This document shows positions 1 to 6,415 of a stretch of 8,274 nt of DNA, in pieces (the stretch's first letter is position 1; each line of letters starts with the position of its first letter). A program made the translations under genes and the position numbers. The notes beneath the pieces are model-generated. The model was not told the origin of the DNA and ran no database searches. It saw only the letters and a list, made by a program, of their open reading frames with translations. Source of the DNA: an uncultured Ellagibacter sp. (GTDB lineage Bacteria; Actinomycetota; Coriobacteriia; Coriobacteriales; Eggerthellaceae); assembly GCA_934613165.1 (NCBI GenBank), contig CAKTSW010000045.1, forward strand, positions 1 through 8,274. The letters are read 5' to 3'.

Positions 1-1094
1 ATGGTGCCCTGGGGCGCGTAGACGCTTCCGTTGGTGAAGAGGTCAGACACGCTGCCGTCGGTGTAGCCCACCACGCCGCCGACGGACTCGGTCTTGGCGG
101 AAATCGTCTCGCCGAAGCGGTCGACGCCGGCCTCGCAGGGCGACTGCGCGTTGATGGAACCGAAGAAGCCGCACTTCGAGATGTCGCCCGCGCATGCTGC
201 GGCCACGCCGCCGATATGCTGCGCCACGACGAGTCCCGGCGAGCGCCCGTTGCCGTCGGTGGCGTCGGACCCGGCGGTGTTCGTGTAGGTGGTCACGCTG
301 CCGCGGAAGTTGCAGTTCTTAACGTCTCCCCCGACGTAGCCGGCCACGCCGCCGACGTTGTTGATGACCGAGAACAGCGACGCGGTCTGGGGCGTGTCGA
401 CGCGCACGTTCACGCTGGCGTCGACCGTGCAGTTCTCAACCGACCCTTGAGTGTTCGCGACGAGTGCGGCGACGCCGGTGACCGCCTGGGCCGACGCGGC
501 GGATCGGGTGACGGTGATGGTGGCGCCGCTCACGTTCACGTTCTTGATGAGCGAGTCTGTGCCGCATACGCCGAACAGCGCGATGTTCTCGGCGCGCTCG
601 CCCGCGTCCGCGGCGGTAGTGTAGGAATAGCCGCGGATGCTGTGGCCGCCGCCGTCGAAGGTGCCGTTGAACGGGTTGCTCGCGTCGCCGATGACGGTGA
701 TGTCGGTGCGGATGAAGACCACGTCGCTCGCAAGCGTTACGGTCTTGCCGGAAAAGTCGGTGCCTGCGTTGACGAGCTGGGCGAGCCCCATGAGCTGCGA
801 GCCCGAGGAAATGGTATAGCTCTGCGCGCCCGCGGAGTACCAGGAGGTGTCGGACGTTACCTCCTCAAGATCCCAGCTGGAATCGTTGGTCGCAAGAAGC
901 TCCCAGCCGTTTCCGTCCTCTGCGCCCAGAAGGCTCGGGGAATCGTCGAGATAGGTGTTCGCCCAGGTGATCGCCGCATCGACCGTATCGACGTCGCTCG
1001 GGGCCTCGGTTGCGTACGCGAGCGTCGGCACGGCGCACGCCACGGAAAACGCGAGCGCGCCCGAAGCGGCCAGTGCGCGGATGTCCTTCTTCAT
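1..1094 (-). CDS. Exported cell-surface protein with GLUG-type repeats (3' end outside window)
   Basis: Open from an ATG at 1094 to the window edge: 364 codons, C-terminus missing. The start is supported by a strong Shine-Dalgarno (AAGGAAGGA, 1109-1101) six bases upstream. The protein begins with a Sec signal peptide: basic MKKDIR, a hydrophobic stretch at residues 7-26, and a likely AYA cleavage site after residue 28. Residues 110-160 contain a beta-solenoid lead-in (NPFNGTFDGGGHSIRGYS), seen in many GLUG and pectate-lyase-like surface proteins. Residues 205-358 hold four GLUG-like repeats, built as VGGVxGYxxGxVxNCxxxGSV. No catalytic motif is visible, so an adhesive or ligand-presenting role is inference. 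The anchor must lie in the missing part. It follows the Ig-like surface protein gene by 83 bases with no clear terminator, so it is probably the last visible gene of the uptake operon. I am sure it is an exported repeat protein, but not of its function. Confidence 0.85.
   Translation of the reverse strand, partial: MKKDIRALAASGALAFSVACAVPTLAYATEAPSDVDTVDAAITWANTYLDDSPSLLGAEDGNGWELLATNDSSWDLEEVTSDTSWYSAGAQSYTISSGSQLMGLAQLVNAGTDFSGKTVTLASDVVFIRTDITVIGDASNPFNGTFDGGGHSIRGYSYTTAADAGERAENIALFGVCGTDSLIKNVNVSGATITVTRSAASAQAVTGVAALVANTQGSVENCTVDASVNVRVDTPQTASLFSVINNVGGVAGYVGGDVKNCNFRGSVTTYTNTAGSDATDGNGRSPGLVVAQHIGGVAAACAGDISKCGFFGSINAQSPCEAGVDRFGETISAKTESVGGVVGYTDGSVSDLFTNGSVYAPQGT
21..482 (-). repeat. 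Four GLUG-like protein repeats
   Basis: Within the surface protein, repeat units begin at residues 205, 247, 294 and 338, a period of about 42-47 residues. Their cores are VTGVAALVANTQGSVENC, VGGVAGYVGGDVKNC, IGGVAAACAGDISKC and VGGVVGYTDGSVSDL, each ending near GSV, GSI or ASV. Three of the four carry a cysteine at the same register. This matches the GLUG motif pattern of secreted bacterial proteins, which usually forms a beta-solenoid. More repeats may follow beyond the window. Confidence 0.7.
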
Positions 1095-1133
1095 CTTCGG
1101 TCCTTCCTTTTTCTTCGTGCTTGATCGTTTCAG

Positions 1134-1154
1134 TGTCGGATGCTTGTCGGATGC
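1134..1154. repeat. Tandem 10-bp direct repeat between the two surface-protein genes
   Basis: TGTCGGATGC occurs at 1134-1143 and again at 1145-1154, a period of 11 bases (about one helical turn). It lies in the 83-base gap between the two surface-protein genes, upstream of the downstream gene's Shine-Dalgarno. No -10/-35 pair was seen next to it. It could be a protein-binding site, or simply a small duplication. Confidence 0.3.
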
Positions 1155-1177
1155 GCCGTCGCGGGCGCGCGCTTCGG

Positions 1178-3016
1178 CTATGCGCCGCGCAAGGGCAGCT
1201 TCTGCCTTCGGTAGCGCACGCCCATCTGCACGCCGCCCGCCGCCGCGATGCCGACGGCGAAGGGCAGGGCATAAGGGGAGACGGGGTTATCGAAGTCGAG
1301 CGCGTCGACGTCGGAGGCGTTGGGGTTCATCACCTCGTAGACCGACCATTTCGCCTCGCCTGCGTCCCCGGCGCCGTCGGCGTCTGCCTCGGCACTCTGC
1401 CCGCCGGTGACGGCCGAGCCCAAACCGCTTGCCGTGTCGGTGCCGTCGCCCGTATCGTCGCCCGAGCCTGCGCCTTCGCCGGTGCCGCCTTGCGCGCCGC
1501 CCCCTCCCGAGCCGTCGCCCGAGGTGCCTGTGCCGGTGCCGTCCCCGTTGGTGGTGGGAGGCGCGCCGGCGAGCACGACGTTTATGGTGTTGATCCAGTA
1601 GATCTGGCGGTTCGTGGTCACCTGGTTCACGTTCGACGCGCCGAACAGCAGGCGGAAGCACGTGGCGTCGGTCATGCTGTCGTAATCGGGGCTCATGTCG
1701 GCCTGGGGCGAGTACCACTTGATGGACGACTCGACGGCCAGCATGGGCGGCACGGCCTCGGCGCCGTAGGTGCTTTTGCCCGCGTCGAAGTTGGGGTAGT
1801 AGTAGCGCGTGTCGCTGAAGAGCATGCTGTAGCTCACCGTCTGACCGAACACGCCGTTTCCCGAGTCGGCGGTCTTGAACGAGAAGTACGAGATGCCGTC
1901 GAGGTTGGCGCCCGCGGCTTCGAGGATCTTGTAGAAGGGGACGCCGCGTCCCGTGATGGTGGCGAAGCCGGTGCCGCCGATCGCGGTGTAGGCGTGCTCT
2001 TCGAGCCCCATGGCCTCCACTTCGGCGCGCGTGAACGTTTTCTCGGACACGATTTGGTCGGGAACGTCCTCGTAGTACACGCGCACGGTGAGGCTCGACT
2101 GCGGTCGCGACCCGCCGCCTTGGGCGTCCTCGTCGAACATGTTCACCCAAACAGCACCCGACACCTGCGCGCCGCCGATGCCCGCGGTCGAGGTCGCGAT
2201 GACCTGCACGCTGCCGTATTCCACGGGGCGGAACGTGCCGGCTTGGGGCTCCACGTAGCCGAAGAGCGTGTCGGAAACCGTCCAGGCGACATCGGCGATG
2301 GCGCCGCCCGTCTGCGAGCTCAAGGAACCCGCAGACGTGTAGTAGTCGGTGCTCGCGCCCGTCGCCGGATCGTACACCGTCACGCGCGCGTAGAACTGCA
2401 CGGTCTGGTTCAAATCGCCCTTGAGCGTCACCCCGGCGCCGTCGTCGGGATAGGGTGTCCCGTTTTCGTCGCAGATGGCGATCGCGGTGACGTACGACTC
2501 GTTGTTCTGGCCCGAAACGTCTATGCGGTAGGAAACGGTGAGCCCCTCGCAGGCGGCCGTCACGGTGACGGTGCCGTTCGCCTTCGCGGTGAGGATGCCG
2601 TTCGAGGCGACGGTCGCCACCGACGTGTCGTCGACCGACCAGGTAACGGGGTAGCCGCCGCTTGCGGGCGAAGAAGTCGCGCCATCGGACCACACGGCCT
2701 GCACGTCGAAGGTGAGCGATTCGCCCTTCTTGGTGATCGACCCGTGCGCCTGGGGGATGTCCTCCCAGCTGTTCGCGGCGACGGCCCAGCCCGAGCCCTC
2801 GTAGGGCGCTTGCAATAGCAGGGTCAGCCCCTGTATGCCGCGCGCGGGCTCGTCGGGTTCGGCCGGCTGTTCGGCTTCCGTGCCGTTGCCGTCTGCGGCC
2901 TCGCCTTCCGCGAAGGCTGTGCCCTGCACGTAAAACGCGAGGGAGAACGCCAAGAGGAAGGTGAGGGCGCAGCGCGCCGCGTCGCCGAGAAACCGCCGTG
3001 TCATGATGTTTCGCAT
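1178..3016 (-). CDS. Membrane-anchored surface protein: two Ig-like domains plus a sulfite-oxidase-fold-like domain
   Basis: 612 residues. A signal peptide spans residues 1-36 (MRNIMTRR, hydrophobic 17-30, likely cut after AFA). Residues 63-168 look like a Big_2 Ig-like domain (VTWSVDDTSVATVASNGILTAKANG). Residues 171-294 look like a second Ig-like domain (DVAWTVSD, YGSVQVIATSTAG). Residues 308-483 resemble the oxidoreductase molybdopterin-binding fold: a TFTRAEVEAMG helix, GRGVPFYKILEAAGA, and a closing CFRLLFG...YWINTINVVLAG. No cysteine occurs where sulfite oxidases bind molybdenum, so a non-catalytic, ligand-binding use is more likely. A Gly/Asp/Thr-rich linker (484-556) leads to a C-terminal helix (581-600) and a basic RYRRQK tail, with no sortase signal. 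The ATG at 3016 has AGGG four bases upstream. It lies 15 bases after the binding-protein gene, so it is probably part of the importer operon. Domain names come from pattern recognition; the fold of the third domain is the least certain. Confidence 0.85.
   Translation of the reverse strand: MRNIMTRRFLGDAARCALTFLLAFSLAFYVQGTAFAEGEAADGNGTEAEQPAEPDEPARGIQGLTLLLQAPYEGSGWAVAANSWEDIPQAHGSITKKGESLTFDVQAVWSDGATSSPASGGYPVTWSVDDTSVATVASNGILTAKANGTVTVTAACEGLTVSYRIDVSGQNNESYVTAIAICDENGTPYPDDGAGVTLKGDLNQTVQFYARVTVYDPATGASTDYYTSAGSLSSQTGGAIADVAWTVSDTLFGYVEPQAGTFRPVEYGSVQVIATSTAGIGGAQVSGAVWVNMFDEDAQGGGSRPQSSLTVRVYYEDVPDQIVSEKTFTRAEVEAMGLEEHAYTAIGGTGFATITGRGVPFYKILEAAGANLDGISYFSFKTADSGNGVFGQTVSYSMLFSDTRYYYPNFDAGKSTYGAEAVPPMLAVESSIKWYSPQADMSPDYDSMTDATCFRLLFGASNVNQVTTNRQIYWINTINVVLAGAPPTTNGDGTGTGTSGDGSGGGGAQGGTGEGAGSGDDTGDGTDTASGLGSAVTGGQSAEADADGAGDAGEAKWSVYEVMNPNASDVDALDFDNPVSPYALPFAVGIAAAGGVQMGVRYRRQKLPLRGA
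1217..1276 (-). other. C-terminal transmembrane anchor segment
   Basis: Codes for residues 581-600 of the Ig-like surface protein: PYALPFAVGIAAAGGVQMGV, followed by RYRRQKLPLRGA. A hydrophobic run with a positively charged tail is typical of a membrane stop-transfer anchor, placing the rest of the protein outside the cell. Confidence 0.65.
1349..1567 (-). other. Low-complexity Gly/Asp/Thr-rich linker
   Basis: Codes for residues 484-556 of the Ig-like surface protein. The stretch is almost wholly Gly, Thr, Asp, Ser, Ala and Glu, for example NGDGTGTGTSGDGSGGGG. It is probably a flexible, negatively charged spacer that carries the folded domains away from the membrane through the cell wall. It is prone to length change between strains. 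Confidence 0.7.
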
Positions 3017-3031
3017 GGTGCCCTGCCGCCC

Positions 3032-4225
3032 CTAGTTCTTCCCGTAGGGCGGATACGAGTTGCCCAAAAGCTCGCGCGCCTCGTCGTCGGTGATGTCGAC
3101 CCAGTACAGAAGCGAGTAGAAGTCCTTCACTTCCTGCACCATGTCCACGTCGTAGCGATCGGGGTAGAGCATGTTGGCAATCCACTGAATGCCGAGGAAC
3201 CTATTCACTCCCGGTGGGCGGTCGCACCAGGCAAAAGGCGCGTTCGGCATGGTGTAGACGCGGCCGTTCTTCACGGCCGAGATATGGCTCCACTTCGAGT
3301 CGGTGCGGATGATCTCGTCGGCGCCGCCGCGGATCACGTCGTCCCACGCCACGATGACCTCGGGATCCCATGCGAGCACGGTTTCAAGGCTCACGTTGGT
3401 CATGCCGATGCCCTGCGTCTCCTCGACGGCGGCGACGTTGTTCGCGCCCGCCACGTCGAAGGTGAGCGCGTGCAGGCCGCGGTCGGGCTCGGTTTGAAGC
3501 CCCAAGGGGCCTTCCGCGTAGTACAGCTTCACCTTCTTATCGTCGGGGATGTCGGCGACCGCCGCGGTGACGTCGTTGTAGACGCGTTCCAGGTAGGCGG
3601 AAATCTTCTCCGCGCGGTCCTGCGCCCCCAGTATCTCGCCGAGCATCCGGTAGGCCTCGCGGATGTTGGTGAACGACCCGTCGATGCAAAGCGACGGGAT
3701 GCCCGTCTGCTCTTCGAGCTTCTGGGCTGCGGAAACGTCGGACTCGGTGAGCGTTGTTCCCGAACAGTCGATGACGAGCTGGATATCTTCCTTGAGCAGC
3801 ATCTCGCGGTCGATTTCCCCGCCCGCGGAAAGCGAGCCCATGTAGGTGAGGTTTTCGGTGCCGGCAGGCAGGTATTTCAATTCTTCGGTCGTGAACTGGA
3901 TGCCCGTGCCGCCGAGCAGCTGGGGCGCGAGGGTGAACACGAAGATCTGCGCGAGCGCGCTCGTGAAGTAGACGCGTTCGAGCTTGTCGGTGGTGGGGAT
4001 GGTTTTCGTGCGACCCCACGAGTCGGTGAACTCACGCGTGCCGCGGAAGGTGGCGTCGAGCCCCGATTTCACGCCCATGTTGTCGAGCGCCTCGGTGACG
4101 CCTTCGGCCGAGCACCCGCTCATAAGCCCCGTCGCGGGCAGAAGCAGGGTGAACGCGCATGCGCCGCCGAACTGCAAGAACTTCCGGCGGCTCATCGAAG
4201 AGGATCGGTTTTGCGAATCTGTCAC
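3032..4225 (-). CDS. Substrate-binding lipoprotein of a metal-chelate ABC importer (FecB/BtuF-type, Peripla_BP_2)
   Basis: 397 residues from the preferred GTG. Residues 12-17 (SRRKFL) form a twin-arginine motif, followed by a hydrophobic stretch and a lipobox-like LMSGC with the lipid-modified cysteine at 38. The protein is therefore likely Tat-exported and tethered outside the membrane. The mature part has the class III binding-protein layout: FTDSWGRTKTIP (66-77), a first lobe with QLLGGTG, a long connecting helix near 203-225, VSLETVLAWDPEVIVAW (278-294), and RPPGVNRFLGIQ with WIANMLYP (336-355), common near the end of FecB-like proteins. Ligand could be a siderophore, haem or a corrinoid; the sequence does not decide. 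It starts 25 bases after the ATPase stop. Other possible starts are the GTG at 4234 (no room for a ribosome site) and the ATG at 4195 (still includes the RR motif but lacks a Shine-Dalgarno). Confidence 0.93.
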   Translation of the reverse strand: MTDSQNRSSSMSRRKFLQFGGACAFTLLLPATGLMSGCSAEGVTEALDNMGVKSGLDATFRGTREFTDSWGRTKTIPTTDKLERVYFTSALAQIFVFTLAPQLLGGTGIQFTTEELKYLPAGTENLTYMGSLSAGGEIDREMLLKEDIQLVIDCSGTTLTESDVSAAQKLEEQTGIPSLCIDGSFTNIREAYRMLGEILGAQDRAEKISAYLERVYNDVTAAVADIPDDKKVKLYYAEGPLGLQTEPDRGLHALTFDVAGANNVAAVEETQGIGMTNVSLETVLAWDPEVIVAWDDVIRGGADEIIRTDSKWSHISAVKNGRVYTMPNAPFAWCDRPPGVNRFLGIQWIANMLYPDRYDVDMVQEVKDFYSLLYWVDITDDEARELLGNSYPPYGKN

Positions 4226-4233
4226 GTCTCTCA

Positions 4234-4237
4234 CTCC
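4234..4237 (-). promoter_or_regulatory. Shine-Dalgarno GGAG deciding the binding-protein start
   Basis: On the minus strand the sequence reads TTTGGAGTGAGAGACGTG. GGAG sits eight bases before the GTG at 4225, a normal spacing. It overlaps the in-frame GTG at 4234, which is therefore unlikely to be the start. Confidence 0.55.
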
Positions 4238-4250
4238 AAAGGTTTCGAAC

Positions 4251-5096
4251 TTACAGCGGGATGCACACCCGCTCGGTGCGCCCGGGCTCGATCTCCACGT
4301 CGAGCACGTGCACGTTGGTGCCGTAGATGCCCCGCAGCACCTCGCCCGTGATGACCTCGCGCGCCGTCCCCGTGCGCGTCACGCGGCCTTCCTGCATGAC
4401 GACCACCTTGTCGGCGCAGAAGAGCGCATGGTCGGGGTCGTGCGTCACCATGACCACGCCCATGCCCGCTTGCACGAGCGACTTCATGCGCGAGAGCACG
4501 AGCTGCTGGTTGCCGAAGTCGAGCGATGCCGTGGGCTCGTCCATGACGAGCAGGTCCGGTTCCTGCGTAAGGGCGCGGGCGATCAGCACGAGCTGCTGCT
4601 GCCCGCCGGAAAGCGCGGTGTAGGGGCGGTCGGCCAAGTGCTCGATCGACATCTGCTTCATGGCGTGCCACGCGATGGCGCGGTCGTCGGGCTTCACCAC
4701 GGCGAGCCGGTTCACGTACGGCGTGCGCCCCATGAGCACGACGTCGGACACGTTGAAGGGAAACGGCGGCGTGTGCGCCTGGGGGATGTAGGCGAAGTGC
4801 CGCGCCAACTCGGGTTCGTCCATGTCGTGCGTGCTCACGCCGTTCACGAAGACCCCGCCGCCGGTGGGCTTCATGAGCCCCAGGATGTTCTTGAGCGTGG
4901 TGGTTTTGCCGCAGCCGTTCGCGCCGATGATGCACACGAACTCGCCGCGTTCCACGGTGAACGACACGCCGTGGACGATTTCCTTTTTGTGGTAGCCGCC
5001 GCGAAGGTCGCGCACCTCGAGCAGGGGGGTGCGATTGGCGTTGCATGGCGCCTGGTCGGCGGAGCGCTTCGTTTCGCTTTCGACAAGGGATGCCAT
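4251..5096 (-). CDS. ABC importer ATPase, FepC/BtuD family
   Basis: 281 residues, normal for the family. All nucleotide-binding motifs are intact: Walker A GANGCGKT (58-65), Q-loop glutamine at 106 (YIPQ), signature LSGGQQQ (162-168), Walker B LLVMDE (182-187), D-loop SLD (191-193) and switch histidine 219 (VTHD). FNVSDVVLMGRTPYV after the Q-loop is typical of iron-chelate and cobalamin importers. The protein should dimerise on the cytoplasmic face of the permease encoded just upstream and power uptake. The reading frame is open further upstream, but the ATG at 5096 is chosen: it follows the permease stop by four bases, has AAGGGGTGG (5112-5104) seven bases before it, and the upstream extension is a Ser/Arg-rich shadow of the permease. 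The first 23 residues form a short unconserved-looking leader before the ABC fold. Confidence 0.96.
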   Translation of the reverse strand: MASLVESETKRSADQAPCNANRTPLLEVRDLRGGYHKKEIVHGVSFTVERGEFVCIIGANGCGKTTTLKNILGLMKPTGGGVFVNGVSTHDMDEPELARHFAYIPQAHTPPFPFNVSDVVLMGRTPYVNRLAVVKPDDRAIAWHAMKQMSIEHLADRPYTALSGGQQQLVLIARALTQEPDLLVMDEPTASLDFGNQQLVLSRMKSLVQAGMGVVMVTHDPDHALFCADKVVVMQEGRVTRTGTAREVITGEVLRGIYGTNVHVLDVEIEPGRTERVCIPL

Positions 5097-5100
5097 CGTC

Positions 5101-6249
5101 TTACCACCCCTTCTGGTTGCGCTTGAAGATGAAGATGAAGAACGGCACGCCGAGGATCGAGGTGAGGATGCCGATGGGGATCTCCACCGTGGCGATGAGG
5201 CGCGCGAGGTTGTCGATGAGGAGCAGGTAGCTCGCGCCGATGACCATGGAGGTGGGCAGAAGCACGCGGTAGTTCGGGCCGACGAGGGCGCGGGCAAGAT
5301 GCGGGATGACGAGCCCCACCCAGCCGACGATGCCCGACACCGCCACCGAGCACGACACGATGAGCGTCGACGCGAAGATGACGATGAGGCGCACGCGCTT
5401 GGTCTTCACGCCCATCGAGCGCGCTTCCTCGTCGCCGAACGACAGCACGTTCAGCTTCCAGCTTTCCAAAAGCAGTATGACGAAGCCGCCGAGCATGGGC
5501 AGGGCGATCGCCTTCATGTCGACGTCGGAAACGCTCGCGAAGCTTCCCATGAGCCAGAACGTGATGGTGGGGAGCTTGTCGTTCGCGTCGGCCATGAGCT
5601 TCACGAGCGAGGTGCCCGATTGGAAGAGCGTCGACACCAAGATGCCGCCCAGGATAAGCCCCAAGATGGCGTCGGATTTCACCATGCGGTTCAACCACAC
5701 CGCGCACGCCACGGCGATCATGCCGCCCGCGAAGGCGAACACCTGCACCATGTAGTTCGGCATGTCGAGCAGAAGCGCCAAGCACGCGCCGAAGCTCGCG
5801 CCCGCCGACGCGCCGAGCAAGTCGGGGGAGGTAAGCGGGTTCTTGAACATGCCCTGGTAGGCGGCGCCCGCGACCGAAAGCGCGGCGCCCACCAGCATCA
5901 CGACGACGATGCGGGGCAAACGGATGTTGAACAGCGCCGTGTTCGCGGCGTCGGATATGACGATGTCGGGGTCGTTGAACAGGTTGTATGCGCCGACGGT
6001 TATCTGCGCGACGACGTTTTTCACCAGCTCGTCGGGGGGGACGGGGTATTTTCCCAGCGCAAAGGAGACGAAGAGCATGACGACGAGCACGGCCACGATG
6101 GCGATCTTCACGCCGAGGGGGACCTTCTTGCCGAGCGCTGCCTGGGCCTCGCGGTACTCCTCGCCGAAATCCGGTTCTTGCGAAGACGGCGCCGCGGGTT
6201 CGGTGGCTTCTCCTGCTTTGAACTGCAAAACCTGCATCCCCTCATGCAT
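5101..6249 (-). CDS. ABC importer permease, FecCD/BtuC family
   Basis: 382 residues from the ATG at 6249. It forms the membrane channel of a metal-chelate importer. Family signatures are clear: NIRLPRIVVVMLVGAALSVAG (108-128, given in part) running into YQGMFKNPLTSPDLLGAS, then WLMGSF (232-237), GWVGLVIPHLAR (309-320) near the ATPase-coupling loop, and EIPIGILTSILGVPFFIF near the end. About eight to ten hydrophobic helices are present. The first helix starts only near residue 47; the preceding segment is polar and acidic (EPDFGEEYREAQ), a longer cytoplasmic tail than usual. It is the first gene after the promoter in the AT-rich gap, with the ATPase only four bases downstream. The start is uncertain: ATG 6249 has no good ribosome site, ATG 6237 has one directly abutting it, and TTG 6228 has GAGGGG nine bases upstream. 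The family assignment does not depend on this. Confidence 0.95.
   Translation of the reverse strand: MHEGMQVLQFKAGEATEPAAPSSQEPDFGEEYREAQAALGKKVPLGVKIAIVAVLVVMLFVSFALGKYPVPPDELVKNVVAQITVGAYNLFNDPDIVISDAANTALFNIRLPRIVVVMLVGAALSVAGAAYQGMFKNPLTSPDLLGASAGASFGACLALLLDMPNYMVQVFAFAGGMIAVACAVWLNRMVKSDAILGLILGGILVSTLFQSGTSLVKLMADANDKLPTITFWLMGSFASVSDVDMKAIALPMLGGFVILLLESWKLNVLSFGDEEARSMGVKTKRVRLIVIFASTLIVSCSVAVSGIVGWVGLVIPHLARALVGPNYRVLLPTSMVIGASYLLLIDNLARLIATVEIPIGILTSILGVPFFIFIFKRNQKGW
6238..6243 (-). promoter_or_regulatory. Purine-rich GAGGGG, possible ribosome site for the permease
   Basis: GAGGGG on the minus strand lies inside the annotated 5' end of the permease gene, after the ATG at 6249 and directly before the ATG at 6237. 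Its spacing fits only the TTG at 6228 (nine bases). If it is the real Shine-Dalgarno, the protein starts seven residues later than given. Confidence 0.35.
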
Positions 6250-6252
6250 AGT

Positions 6253-6303
6253 CGAAAATAGATGATAACGAAAATAAACGCCATCAAGGATAGATAACGT
6301 AAA
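6253..6303. promoter_or_regulatory. Direct repeats in the permease leader, candidate operator
   Basis: On the plus strand GATAACGAAAA (6264-6274) and GATAACGTAAA (6293-6303) match at 10 of 11 bases with a 29-base period. CGAAAATA also repeats at 6253-6260 and 6269-6276, period 16. They lie between the predicted transcription start and the permease start codon, where a bound repressor would block the operon. They do not match the Fur 19-bp or DtxR/IdeR consensus. A role as an operator is inference. Confidence 0.35.
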
Positions 6304-6307
6304 GAGG

Positions 6308-6336
6308 AATATACCAGAAGTAGAATTATCTGTCAG
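6308..6336 (-). promoter_or_regulatory. Sigma-70-type promoter of the uptake operon
   Basis: On the minus strand CTGACA (6336-6331; 5 of 6 match to TTGACA) is followed after exactly 17 bases by TATATT (6313-6308; 5 of 6 match to TATAAT). TG precedes the -10 element by one base, giving an extended -10. Transcription would start near 6301, leaving a leader of about 50 bases before the permease. The whole gap from 6250 to 6415 is strikingly AT-rich against its surroundings. No riboswitch-sized leader is present. Confidence 0.6.
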
Positions 6337-6415
6337 CAACTATATAGACGAATGAGAGTTATTCTGTTTTAGAGATGATGATGGGAAGAAGCGCGTGGGA
6401 AAACGCCGTCGTGCG

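Noticed and set aside
1181..1198. LPLRG at the end of the Ig-like surface protein as a sortase-like signal
   Set aside because: It comes after the hydrophobic segment and the basic tail rather than before them, and the Thr is missing.
1010..2818. Very long plus-strand open frame (602 codons) opposite the Ig-like surface protein
   Set aside because: Composition is Arg/Gly/Val/His-rich with no recognisable domain, and it lies antisense to a gene with a signal peptide, clear domains and an anchor. Strong G/C third-position bias removes stops from the opposite strand.
1287..3185. Minus-strand open frame of 632 codons overlapping the Ig-like surface protein in another frame
   Set aside because: Extremely Arg/His-rich translation without domain features. 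The overlapping frame carries the signal peptide, Ig-like domains and membrane anchor.
4111..4140. LPATG in the binding lipoprotein, an exact LPXTG sortase match
   Set aside because: It sits at residues 29-33, inside the N-terminal signal region just before the lipobox cysteine. Sortase signals are C-terminal and precede a hydrophobic segment.
5029..6261. Plus-strand open frame of 410 codons opposite the permease, with similar ones at 216-1124, 3284-4351, 3984-5126 and 7081-8043
   Set aside because: All lie antisense to well-supported genes and are rich in Arg, His, Asp and Glu with no domain pattern; they are codon-bias shadows.
6250..6360. Fur or DtxR/IdeR box in the promoter island
   Set aside because: Several GATAA words are present, but no 19-bp inverted repeat close to either consensus could be built from them.
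6250..6415. Cobalamin riboswitch upstream of the importer
   Set aside because: The predicted leader is only about 50 bases, far too short for a B12 riboswitch, and no B12-box-like sequence was recognised in the whole gap. Absence does not exclude a corrinoid substrate.
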